Of a DNA stretch of 64,000 nt, positions 33,501 to 41,533 are shown one piece after another. A program made the translations under genes and the position numbers. Location: positions 1 through 64,000 of the forward strand of contig JAFTIP010000062.1 of the NCBI GenBank assembly GCA_017456845.1, read 5' to 3'. The DNA comes from Ruminococcus sp. GTDB lineage: Bacteria; Bacillota; Clostridia; Oscillospirales; Acutalibacteraceae. The notes below the pieces were generated by a model, which saw nothing but the letters and a program-made list of their open reading frames with translations, was not told the DNA's origin and did not search any database. Position 1 is the first letter of the stretch. Every line of letters begins with the position of its first letter.

Positions 33501-36500
33501 ATGATTACAATCTCGGATGGAATACTTACCATCCCTGAGGGTGAACGTTTTGTCGGCTTTGCCGGCGACAACCGTCACACTCGAAAGAAATTTTTCATCC
33601 GCTCTAACCCCGAAAGCGGATGGCTCTACCGTCTTTACCTTACCTTCGACGACGGCAGACACAACTTTTTTGTTCTTCCTGCTACTGTTAGTCAGGAGGG
33701 AACCTTCCTTGAATGGAATATTGAGGAAGATCATATTTTAAAAAGCGGACTTGTTAAGGCTCAGATTAAGGCTTTTTCAGAGGATAACGAAGTTTACCAC
33801 ACAACTTCTGATGTTTTCGTAGCAGGAAAAACCACCGAAGAAGATGAGGAATTTAAAAATTCAAATTCAGAGTTTCTCAGTTTTGAAAAGACTCTGAATG
33901 AGCTTTATGAAAAAATGAATAAGGCATCAGCCAAAATGCCTTACGTAGGCGCAAACGGCAACTGGATGTGTTTTGACGAAAAAACAGGAGCGTATAAAGA
34001 CACAGGTATCAGCTCTGCTGTTGGTGTTGGCGACAAAAGCATAACTCCCCAAAAGCTTGACAGACCTTACTGGGAAAGAAAAACCGTAATTGATACTCAG
34101 GTTGATAAAGTCGAAGATTTGTTTGATGCAGCGGGCTTTCTAAACAGCGACGGAAGCATTGCTTTTCTTAACGTTAATCTGACGGTTAACATCGGAGATG
34201 ATAAGGTTGAGCTTGCCAAAATAAACGGCTATTGCTACGCTGTAGGCGTTAAATTTGTAAGCGGAGATACGGTGTATCTTATTAACGTTACCGACGGCAC
34301 CAAGTGGAAAATAAACCGATATAACGAAGGAGACGAATATGTACCGTTATATCGTCTTGAGTGTATGCGTTTGGGGCTTGCCGAAAGCTCTGTTACTCCT
34401 GCTCAGCTTGACCGTACATATCTGGAAAAATGCGTGACCCAATATGGTGAAGTTATAACCTCATTCAGAGATTTAGCCAATAAGGTGGGTTACATCAACC
34501 GTGGCGGTAATTTGGGCTTTGTAAAACTTTCGGTAAGTAACAGTGAAAATGACACCGTAAATAATTACGGCTATATTGACGGTGAGTTTATTGCAGTGGG
34601 CTCCCCGTCCGGCAGAAACGTCTGCCTTCTTAACATTTTCAATGGAGAAACATGGACAGTAAGTGCTAAGGATGACGGCACCTATTATGCATATAAGGTG
34701 GATGTTTTAACTCCCCGTATTAAAAACCTTGAAAAGAACGCCAAAATCGTATTAGTGGGAATGATAAACGACGTTTCTGAGCTATATGATTATCCTTTTT
34801 CTAAAGATTACTTATATCATTTTTACGCAACAGGCGCTTTTGGCGGTAAGCTTGTTGGTACGGGTTATTGCTACGGCAGATATACCCCCGTAACCAACCC
34901 CGAAACAGGTGCCTTAACAGGAAAGCTTCTTGAAGTGTTCAACTCTTCGACCCTTAAGGTTTATAACCTCAATATCGGTGAAGGCACTGCAGAACTGATT
35001 ACTGCAGTTTCCGACGGTGCTGACGGCTACACCCCCGTTAAAGGCGTTGATTACTTTACTGATGCTGACGTGGCAGAGGTTGTAGCACAAGTAGCTCTTG
35101 AAAGTGCTACCCGAGAAGAGCTTAACAGGGTGTATTTTGACAGCGTGTGTGCACCTTCGCCTCAGCTTCCTGCTGACGGCAGAGTCAAGGGCGAGGCTGT
35201 TGGCTGTGGCGGCAAGGTAGCAAACTTTACAAACCTTGTGGCAAGCGATTTCTCAAATGTTCAGCTTAACAAGCGTATTTCTTCAAGTGAAGCTGTAAAG
35301 GACGCTGTGGGTAACATCTGCTTTGAAGAAGGATTTGCAGTCGAAGGCGGAGACATAATCCGCATTAATTTGCCTGAAAGCGTGTTCTCAACAAACTATA
35401 CAAGAATTTTACTTTACAACAACGGCTCAAGGCTTAACTCTGACGGACTCCCAACAGCGGAGGGTGTTGTTACCTTATCTACAGTTGATGGAGTTACAAG
35501 CTTTACAATTCCTGCAACGTATAACGGCGGTACGGTTGCTTTAATAAAGCTTAATCTGTATATCTCGGATTCTTCTGTAACTGAGGAAGATATTGCGGAT
35601 TTAATCATTACAAAGAATGAGGAAATCACTTACACAGAAGTTTCTGAGGTTTCAGAGGTAAGTGCTGACTTTGATGTAGCAAGTGTGAAGTCCTATGATA
35701 TCCACAACTACATTGATAAGCTTACAGAGAAATACCCCAACTACATCTCTAAGGAGAACTTAGGCAAAGATGCAAGCGGTACTTACGACTACAATCGTTA
35801 TACCCTTTGCAAGCACTACTGGAATGCTTGGCGAGAAACAAAGTATGTTGATTTGTTTGCGTGGAAAAACGGCTCAACGGTTATTTACTCCGAGAGTGTA
35901 TCTCCCAGAGTGGGGGACAATATGTATTCTACCAAATATATCGGCACAGTTTACGGCAAGGTAACAAGTGTAAACTGTTCTGCACAGGGTTCGCCTACAA
36001 TGCAGGCAAGCACAAGAATAGTTAACGACTTGGTGTTTACCAGATATGAAGAGGGCGACGTTGAGCCTGTAATATGGTATACGACTGTGCTTGATGATGT
36101 AGCAGTTGATACCAAGTTATATTCTGCTGACGGCACATCTATGGCAAAAATTACAGCCATAAACGGCAACACAATTACTACCAACAACACAGCAAGACCT
36201 GAGTTTGTACGTTATCCTATGGCTGACTTAAATTGCAATCGCGAAAAGCCACTAACTGTAACCATTTGGGCAAATGAGCATAACGATACCCCTGAGCCTG
36301 CAATTGTTATGGCAAGGTTTATTAAGGATTTGTGCGAGAATAAAGATAATCCTTTCTTAAAATACGTAAAGAATAACCTGAAGCTGGTAATTATTCCTGT
36401 GGCTAACCCATATGGATATAACTGGCAGGAAACAGGCGAGAAGTACGGCGACGGCTATTATAACGTAAACGGAGTTAATATCAACCGAAACTTTGATACT

Positions 36501-36986
36501 CCCGGCTGGGCTAACGGACCTTATGACACAGGTGACGGTGCTTTAGGCGAATATGCAGGTTCTGAGCTTGAAACCCAGTACCTTATGAATACCTTAAAGC
36601 TTTCAAAGGCTGTGGTGGGTATGTCTCTTCACACAGTGGGATATATGGATGGCGACGGAGTAACCGAGCTTGGCACAAGCAACGGGATTTGCCATTATCA
36701 GGGCAATAACTTTAACCTTGATAAGATTGCTAAAATTGCTGAGGTTATTAAGTCAAACTACAACCTTAAGTTTACCGATTACGGAACTGCTGAACCTACA
36801 ACTACAGGCAAATCTCCTGCATATATCACTTATGCAGGATGCGTAGGCGGTTTGGTTGAGATGCAGCCCAGAGAAGCTATTAACGTTCAGGGTACAGACG
36901 GAAGCCCTATGGTAATGGAAGCTTGCTACACCGAGTTTTTACATTGCCTTTATATGTGGCTTACGGATGCTTTGAGTTTAGAGTAA
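33501..36986 (+). CDS. Phage baseplate/tail-fibre protein fused to an M14 zinc carboxypeptidase
   Basis: The 1161 residues read as a phage structural protein with an enzyme tip. Residues 1-110 resemble BppU-type baseplate upper domains (IPEGERFVGFAGDNRH; LYRLYLTFDDGRHNFF). Two tandem modules follow, each opening with a SITPQKLDRPYWE or SVTPAQLDRTYLE block (about residues 178 and 297). A phage hinge DGADGYTPVKGVDYF is near 505. The C-terminal M14 domain (about 900-1155) has NEHND with H927, GVNINRNF with N995/R996, SLHTVG with H1044 and VEMQ with E1120. The first zinc motif is unusual: the Glu expected at H+3 is Thr, with a Glu at H+5. There is no signal peptide. ATG 33501 follows GGTGGAGG. 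Confidence 0.82.
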   Translation: MITISDGILTIPEGERFVGFAGDNRHTRKKFFIRSNPESGWLYRLYLTFDDGRHNFFVLPATVSQEGTFLEWNIEEDHILKSGLVKAQIKAFSEDNEVYHTTSDVFVAGKTTEEDEEFKNSNSEFLSFEKTLNELYEKMNKASAKMPYVGANGNWMCFDEKTGAYKDTGISSAVGVGDKSITPQKLDRPYWERKTVIDTQVDKVEDLFDAAGFLNSDGSIAFLNVNLTVNIGDDKVELAKINGYCYAVGVKFVSGDTVYLINVTDGTKWKINRYNEGDEYVPLYRLECMRLGLAESSVTPAQLDRTYLEKCVTQYGEVITSFRDLANKVGYINRGGNLGFVKLSVSNSENDTVNNYGYIDGEFIAVGSPSGRNVCLLNIFNGETWTVSAKDDGTYYAYKVDVLTPRIKNLEKNAKIVLVGMINDVSELYDYPFSKDYLYHFYATGAFGGKLVGTGYCYGRYTPVTNPETGALTGKLLEVFNSSTLKVYNLNIGEGTAELITAVSDGADGYTPVKGVDYFTDADVAEVVAQVALESATREELNRVYFDSVCAPSPQLPADGRVKGEAVGCGGKVANFTNLVASDFSNVQLNKRISSSEAVKDAVGNICFEEGFAVEGGDIIRINLPESVFSTNYTRILLYNNGSRLNSDGLPTAEGVVTLSTVDGVTSFTIPATYNGGTVALIKLNLYISDSSVTEEDIADLIITKNEEITYTEVSEVSEVSADFDVASVKSYDIHNYIDKLTEKYPNYISKENLGKDASGTYDYNRYTLCKHYWNAWRETKYVDLFAWKNGSTVIYSESVSPRVGDNMYSTKYIGTVYGKVTSVNCSAQGSPTMQASTRIVNDLVFTRYEEGDVEPVIWYTTVLDDVAVDTKLYSADGTSMAKITAINGNTITTNNTARPEFVRYPMADLNCNREKPLTVTIWANEHNDTPEPAIVMARFIKDLCENKDNPFLKYVKNNLKLVIIPVANPYGYNWQETGEKYGDGYYNVNGVNINRNFDTPGWANGPYDTGDGALGEYAGSELETQYLMNTLKLSKAVVGMSLHTVGYMDGDGVTELGTSNGICHYQGNNFNLDKIAKIAEVIKSNYNLKFTDYGTAEPTTTGKSPAYITYAGCVGGLVEMQPREAINVQGTDGSPMVMEACYTEFLHCLYMWLTDALSLE

Positions 36987-36998
36987 ACAGGTGTTGCT

Positions 36999-37280
36999 TT
37001 GGATATTCAAACTATAATCGCTTTATTAAGCGAGTCTGCGATGCTTTTAGCTGTGTTGATTCCCATTGTTATTGACAACCGGAAATCGTCAAATGGTACA
37101 CGTTGCTTGCTTCGAAGCGAAATGCTGAGAATTTACTATCACAATAAGGACTCAGAAAAAATAAGGCAATATGAGCTTGAAAATTTCGTCTTTTTGTACG
37201 AGGCTTACAAAAAGCTTAAGGGTAACTCTTTTATGGATAAAATCTGCAAAGAGGTTATGTCTTGGGAAGTAATTACGTAA
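36999..37280 (+). CDS. Small protein with one N-terminal membrane segment, phage-cassette associated
   Basis: The 93-residue protein begins at TTG 36999, 12 bases after the tail-peptidase stop and after AGGTG. Residues 5-25 (TIIALLSESAMLLAVLIPIV) form one membrane helix and the rest is a basic, helical cytoplasmic or virion-side tail (LLRSEMLRIYYHNKDS; LENFVFLYEAYKKLKG). This shape is seen in phage lysis-module proteins in Clostridia, but I cannot name a family. Confidence 0.65.
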   Translation: MDIQTIIALLSESAMLLAVLIPIVIDNRKSSNGTRCLLRSEMLRIYYHNKDSEKIRQYELENFVFLYEAYKKLKGNSFMDKICKEVMSWEVIT

Positions 37281-37294
37281 TCGGAGGCAGTTAT

Positions 37295-37384
37295 ATGAAT
37301 GTAAAGACAGAAAAAGAAAATATGTGTTTTTTAACCTTTTGTAACCCAAATTATCCGTTCAAGGAGGTTGGATGTATTGGCTAA
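37295..37384 (+). CDS. 29-codon ORF overlapping the GH25 start
   Basis: ATG 37295 follows GGAGGCAG with ideal spacing, and the frame ends TAA at 37382-37384, eight bases inside the GH25 gene. The peptide starts MNVKTEKENMCFLTFCNPNY and has three cysteines. Its own body contains the AAGGAGG of the GH25 gene. It may be a translational coupling leader rather than a working peptide. Confidence 0.4.
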   Translation: MNVKTEKENMCFLTFCNPNYPFKEVGCIG

Positions 37385-38315
37385 TGTTAAGTGCGTAGAT
37401 GTTTCTGAGTGGCAGGGCAGTATTGACTGGAAAAAAGTAAAAGCAATGGGAATTGAATATGCAATTCTAAGAGCAGGCTTTGGCCGAGAGGTTTCGCAGG
37501 TGGACGCAGAGTTTGAGCGAAACTACAAAAACGCTAAATCAGCAGGTCTAAAATTAGGGGTTTATTGGTACTCTTATGCTGATAGTGTCAGTGATGCCGA
37601 AAGAGAAGCACAGGCTTGTTTAAGCGTGTTAAAAAACAAAGCCTTTGAACTGCCTGTTTATTATGACTTAGAGGATAATTCTCAGGTGGGTTTAGGCAAA
37701 ACCGTGCTTACCAATATTGCTAAGAAGTTTTGCGATACCGTTAAAGCAAGCGGTTATGACGTTGGCGTATATGCTAACCTTAATTGGTTTAATAATTATC
37801 TTGATTATAGCGCCTTAAAAAAGCTATATTCTATCTGGCTTGCTCAGTATCATACCGAAGCAGAGCTTGAGTGTGATGTATGGCAGTATACGTCTGCCGA
37901 GACTGTCAGCGGTATTTCTGGCGGTGTGGATATGAATGTTATATATAACCAACAACTTTTAAATCCGGATATCGATAAGGAGGCCCCGTTTTTGGCGAAT
38001 TTTGAGGCTGCAGGCGTGCAGGCACTTTTACGTCAAGCCTATGCACAGGGAATAGTAAATACCTTTGTAAAGCCTATTGATAACAAAATAGGTAAGCTTA
38101 CCAATGCGGCAATTCTTGAGGCAAAGGCAGCTTTAGGCGTTAAAAATCCCGATTATACAATAACTCTTGACTTTATTGCTGACCTTGAGCATCTTGTGAA
38201 TGTGACGAGAGAAGCGAATTTTGACAAAGCAAGAAAAGACGTTAACCAAGATGGCAGGGTAAACGTAAGGGACGCAACAGCTTTGCAAAAGGAAATAGCA
38301 GGTATTGAGGATTAA
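37377..38315 (+). CDS. GH25 lysozyme with a single C-terminal dockerin-like repeat
   Basis: The enzyme hydrolyses the N-acetylmuramic acid to N-acetylglucosamine bond of peptidoglycan. The 312 residues hold a GH25 barrel at about 1-200: CVDVSEWQGSIDW at the start, YAILRAGFG, GVYWYSYA, and PVYYDLEDN with the catalytic acidic pair, ending with VWQYTSAETVSGISGGVDMN. A linker helix region follows, then DVNQDGRVNVRDATALQKEI near residues 285-310, one calcium-binding half of a type I dockerin. TTG 37377 lies nine bases after AAGGAGG; an earlier TTG touches that site. No signal peptide is present, so export through the adjacent holin is likely. Confidence 0.88.
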   Translation: MANVKCVDVSEWQGSIDWKKVKAMGIEYAILRAGFGREVSQVDAEFERNYKNAKSAGLKLGVYWYSYADSVSDAEREAQACLSVLKNKAFELPVYYDLEDNSQVGLGKTVLTNIAKKFCDTVKASGYDVGVYANLNWFNNYLDYSALKKLYSIWLAQYHTEAELECDVWQYTSAETVSGISGGVDMNVIYNQQLLNPDIDKEAPFLANFEAAGVQALLRQAYAQGIVNTFVKPIDNKIGKLTNAAILEAKAALGVKNPDYTITLDFIADLEHLVNVTREANFDKARKDVNQDGRVNVRDATALQKEIAGIED

Positions 38316-38324
38316 GGAGGGTGT

Positions 38325-38519
38325 ATGAAAGAAATTTTAACAAACATAGCAAGCCTTATAAAGGTCAAGACTCTTGTTACAATCGTTGTTATGATTCTTT
38401 TTTCGGTAGAGGTTATCAGAGGTAATATTTCATCAGAATACCTCAACAACATTGTAATTATGGTGGTTGCCTTTTATTTTGGCACCCAGACCGAAAAATC
38501 TGCACAATTTATAAAATAA
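38325..38519 (+). CDS. Holin-like small membrane protein
   Basis: The 64 residues form two membrane helices (VKTLVTIVVMILFSVEVI and NNIVIMVVAFYFGTQ) with a short charged start, the layout of small phage holins. It starts nine bases after the GH25 stop with AAGGAGG and is followed by a terminator, so it completes an endolysin-holin pair. Assignment rests on topology and position, not on a recognised family motif. Confidence 0.72.
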   Translation: MKEILTNIASLIKVKTLVTIVVMILFSVEVIRGNISSEYLNNIVIMVVAFYFGTQTEKSAQFIK

Positions 38520-38544
38520 CGTAAAGCTATATTGATAAATTTAA

Positions 38545-38580
38545 CTCCCAAGAGTATTTAAATATTCTTGGGGGTTATTT
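38545..38580 (+). terminator. Terminator of the phage-like cassette
   Basis: CTCCCAAGAGTA and ATTCTTGGGGG pair around TTTAAAT, followed by TTATTTTATT. Confidence 0.8.
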
Positions 38581-38719
38581 TATTGTTGTTTTCCCACTAA
38601 TTTAACTACTGTGTTTTATTACATTCGACAAAATTGATTGAACGTTATAAAAGGATATTGACTTTAATGATAGCTGACTATATAATTAGACTAAAGAAGG
38701 TAAATAAAGGAGAGTACGT

Positions 38720-40144
38720 ATGAAAAAGATTTTATCAACACTTTTGGTATTATTGGTAGTAGTTAGCGTTTGTGCAGTACCGGTTAGTGCTGTGCCTACT
38801 GCCGAAGAGTTAGGCGGATTTACCCAAAGCGGTGTAACTTTTGAAGCCGCAACAACCGAAGAGGGAATTTACTATAAACTTAAAGAAGACGGCACAGTGG
38901 CAGTATGCGGAGCTCCTGAAGGTCTTACCGAGTTTATTGTGCCTTCAGAAATTGAGGGCTTAAAGGTAACAGAGCTGTCTACACATCATCAGCGTTTTCC
39001 CGGCGCTTCTACTATAGAATCTTTGGTTATTCCTGAGGGAGTAGAGGTTATAAACGGTGCATTAAGCTCATTTATGAATGCCACCGAAATTAAGCTTCCT
39101 TCAACGCTTACTAAAATAACAAATAATAACTTTTTTGATAATTCGGCTTATTACAAAGATAAGAATAACTGGGATAACGGATGCCTTTATATAGGTACAA
39201 ATTTGCTTTTTGTAAGTGCTGATGCACCTCAGGTTCTCGAAATCAGAGAAGATACAACCTGTATTTCTGACTCTTTATACAGGCCTCTTACTGCAAGCGT
39301 TAAGGAATTAATTATTCCTACTTTTGAGGTTCACGGCCTGAGCAATCTGATTCCCAGACTTTCGCTCGAAAAGGTAACGGTTCCTGCAGAGCTTAAGGAG
39401 GTTCCCGCAGGGTTGTTTTCTAATTGCGAAAAGCTTACTGACGTTACTATTGAAGAGGGAATTACCAAAATCGGCGACAGGGCTTTTTTCAGATGTAATA
39501 GTCTTACAGAAATCCGGCTTCCATCAAGCGTTAAAACCATCGGAGTACGTTCCTTTGGTATGAGCAACGGTTTTACAGAGTTTAAAATTCCCGATACTGT
39601 AACCAAGGTTGAAAAGCAGGCATTTGCAGGTTGTGAAAATCTAAAGCTTGTTGAGATTCCTGCTTCCGTTACTGAAATCGGCGAAGAAGCTTTTGGCTTT
39701 GGCGGTCATTATTACAGCGATAGCAGCGACCACGGCTTAGGTTATTATGAAACCGAGCATTTTTCAATTTGTGCTCCTAAGGGCTCTGAAGGCGAAAAAT
39801 ACGCCAAGAAAAACGAATTCTATTATGAAGAATCCAGAGAAGACTACGATGCGTCTATGGATGAGGTGGATTATGACAATCCCAGAGATTTCGACGAGTT
39901 CGTTTTCGGTGATGTGGATTTAGACGGCAGAGTTACGGTAAAAGATGCAACACTTATTCAGAAACATGCGGCTCATATTACCGAGCTTCAGTATAAGGTT
40001 CAGTATTTTGTATCTTCGGTTAACTTTGACTTTGATATTAACGTAAGAGATGCTACTATGATACAGAAGTACCTTGCGAAAATGGAAGTTGATTCACCTA
40101 TTGGCGAAACCTTTACTTGGGAAGAACTTTTTATGATGTTATAA
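38720..40144 (+). CDS. Secreted leucine-rich-repeat (BspA-type) protein with C-terminal type I dockerin
   Basis: The 474-residue precursor has a signal peptide (KKILSTLLVLLVVVSVCAVP, cleavage near VSA-VP). Residues about 50-375 are BspA-like LRR_5 repeats, for example LVIPEGVEVINGALSS, LTDVTIEEGITKIGDRAFF and LTEIRLPSSVKTIG. The C-terminus (about 395-465) is a dockerin with two calcium-binding halves, FGDVDLDGRVTVKDATLIQK and SVNFDFDINVRDATMIQKYL. Dockerins bind cohesins on cell-surface scaffoldins, so this is probably a cell-surface adhesion or binding protein. No catalytic domain is visible. Promoter TTGACT and TATAAT are just upstream. Confidence 0.88.
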   Translation: MKKILSTLLVLLVVVSVCAVPVSAVPTAEELGGFTQSGVTFEAATTEEGIYYKLKEDGTVAVCGAPEGLTEFIVPSEIEGLKVTELSTHHQRFPGASTIESLVIPEGVEVINGALSSFMNATEIKLPSTLTKITNNNFFDNSAYYKDKNNWDNGCLYIGTNLLFVSADAPQVLEIREDTTCISDSLYRPLTASVKELIIPTFEVHGLSNLIPRLSLEKVTVPAELKEVPAGLFSNCEKLTDVTIEEGITKIGDRAFFRCNSLTEIRLPSSVKTIGVRSFGMSNGFTEFKIPDTVTKVEKQAFAGCENLKLVEIPASVTEIGEEAFGFGGHYYSDSSDHGLGYYETEHFSICAPKGSEGEKYAKKNEFYYEESREDYDASMDEVDYDNPRDFDEFVFGDVDLDGRVTVKDATLIQKHAAHITELQYKVQYFVSSVNFDFDINVRDATMIQKYLAKMEVDSPIGETFTWEELFMML

Positions 40145-40160
40145 TTTGGAAGTTTATATA

Positions 40161-40195
40161 AAAAAGCTACAGGTATAATCCTGTAGCTTTTTTTG
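40161..40195. terminator. Bidirectional terminator between converging genes
   Basis: AAAAAAGCTACAGG-TATAAT-CCTGTAGCTTTTTTT, a perfect stem with A- and T-runs on both sides. Confidence 0.85.
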
Positions 40196-40196
40196 A

Positions 40197-40709
40197 TTAA
40201 TATATATACTTTTCGGCTTTTTTCAGTATTGCAATAATGGGGCAGATTAAAAGACCGCACACGATGTTGCTAATTCCATGAATAAGGTCAAAGGGAAAAC
40301 CTGCCACAACCCACGCAACTGCAGCCTCAAAACTTAGTCCGAAAAACAGAGCCTGAGCAGGGGCATACAGTATACCGTATAAAAAGCCATGTAAACCGCA
40401 GAGCCCTGAGTAAATAAAGGGCTTTGCTTTTTTTGGCATATTTTTGGGCAGCAGCATAGTGGCACCCCAGAGAATAGTCCAGATATAAAGGTAAGGCACC
40501 CACCACACGTTAAAGCCTGCAATCAGGCCGTTCAGTATAACATAAATGTAAATGGGGTAGAGGGCTTTTTGCCTGTAAACAACGGTAGTGGCTATGGTGA
40601 AAACCCCAAGCAAATGAATGTTGGGAAGAACTTCCATAAGCATTTTGCTGGCAAACATCATTGCTCCCAGCATACCGAAAACTGCAATTTCTTTAATGTT
40701 AAGCTTCAT
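40197..40709 (-). CDS. ECF transporter S component, probably for cobalamin or a precursor
   Basis: The 170-residue membrane protein has about six hydrophobic helices and a start, IKEIAVFGMLGAMMFASKML, typical of energy-coupling-factor substrate-binding (S) components. The shared ATPase and T subunits are not here, as expected for group II ECF systems. Its substrate is inferred from context: it shares one base with the upstream DUF4430 lipoprotein gene, and the pair is preceded by a cobalamin riboswitch. The protein itself shows no substrate-specific residue I can name. Confidence 0.82.
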   Translation of the reverse strand: MKLNIKEIAVFGMLGAMMFASKMLMEVLPNIHLLGVFTIATTVVYRQKALYPIYIYVILNGLIAGFNVWWVPYLYIWTILWGATMLLPKNMPKKAKPFIYSGLCGLHGFLYGILYAPAQALFFGLSFEAAVAWVVAGFPFDLIHGISNIVCGLLICPIIAILKKAEKYIY

Positions 40710-41191
40710 TACTCAACTTTTAATGCGTAGGATTTGCCGCTTTCGATTTTTGTAACGTCAACTCCTGTTAAGGCATATTCACCGTCAATGTAAAAAGCCC
40801 AGTATTTGCCGTCTTTGTCGTAGTCTGCGGTAATTCCGTTAACGGTCTTAACGTAAAGCCCGTAAGGCCCCTCTTCGCCCTCTAAAAGCCCAAGTTCCAT
40901 AAGTGCTTCGCCCACGGTTTCTTTTTCTGAGTGAATGTGAAAATAGGTTTCGCTTGAGTCGTAGTCGGTTACTGTTAACTCAAAAACGTTTTCACCGTAT
41001 CCAAGATAAGTAATATCTTTATCCTTGCCATGAGAATGAGGGGGTACGGTGGTTAAATCAACAGCCTCTGAATTCTGAGGGGATTGAGGTTTTTCTGTGT
41101 CGCTGCAACCTGCTGATGTAAGTGCCATAGCCGCAATAAGCACAGTCAGGAGGATAAGCGACAAACTTTTTTTAAAATTTGTCATCTTCAT
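40709..41191 (-). CDS. DUF4430 lipoprotein, probable surface cobalamin-binding protein
   Basis: The 160-residue precursor has a lipobox (AAMALTSAGCSD). The C-terminal domain (about residues 70-160) is DUF4430, a beta-grasp domain shared with the C-terminal part of transcobalamin-like proteins: VGEALMELGLLEGEEGPYGL, VNGITADYDKDGKYWAFYID and GEYALTGVDVTKIESGKSYA. It is the first gene after a cobalamin riboswitch and is fused in operon with an ECF S component, so it probably captures B12 outside the cell and hands it over. That role is inference from context. Confidence 0.85.
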   Translation of the reverse strand: MKMTNFKKSLSLILLTVLIAAMALTSAGCSDTEKPQSPQNSEAVDLTTVPPHSHGKDKDITYLGYGENVFELTVTDYDSSETYFHIHSEKETVGEALMELGLLEGEEGPYGLYVKTVNGITADYDKDGKYWAFYIDGEYALTGVDVTKIESGKSYALKVE

Positions 41192-41214
41192 AATGTTCTC
41201 CTATAAAATTAAAT

Positions 41215-41409
41215 TTCCCCACAGTCGGCACTCGCAACTATTCGTGAAGATTTTGCCATAAAAATATTCCGACTCGGTTTTATCTTTTTCGCCTTCTCAG
41301 AAAATTCCAATGGCTTTTCTCCTGTTTGCGGCACAGGATAGAAAAAGACAATAATCAAACCTTACGGCGACGGGCTCGTGCAGGATTTTCACCTGCTTCC
41401 TTTTAAAGC
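41215..41409 (-). promoter_or_regulatory. Cobalamin (B12) riboswitch
   Basis: On the minus strand the leader has the family's conserved blocks in order: GGAAGCAGGTGAAAATCCTG, then CACGAGCCCGTCGCCGTAA (cobalamin-box region), GCCATTGG, TGAGAAGGCG, and the B12 box ACCGAGTCGGAATATT, followed by GCGAGTGCCGACTGTGGGG before the start codon. It controls the DUF4430/ECF genes, presumably turning them off when cobalamin is plentiful. Confidence 0.88.
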
Positions 41410-41415
41410 AAGGTT

Positions 41416-41444
41416 ATTGTATCATAATTTACAGAAAGCTTCAA
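41416..41444 (-). promoter_or_regulatory. Promoter of the cobalamin riboswitch operon
   Basis: On the minus strand, TTGAAG (41444-41439), a 17-base spacer and TACAAT (41421-41416), just upstream of the riboswitch. Confidence 0.65.
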
Positions 41445-41533
41445 GTTTGCCTTTAATATTTCTAAAAATCCGTTTATTGAACATTTAAACCTAAAGTTAT
41501 AAAATATTAAACGGTATAAAAAGGGGTAGAATT

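Noticed and set aside
33501..38519. Complete prophage
   Set aside because: Only tail-tip, lysozyme and holin-like genes are seen; no integrase, terminase, portal or capsid genes.
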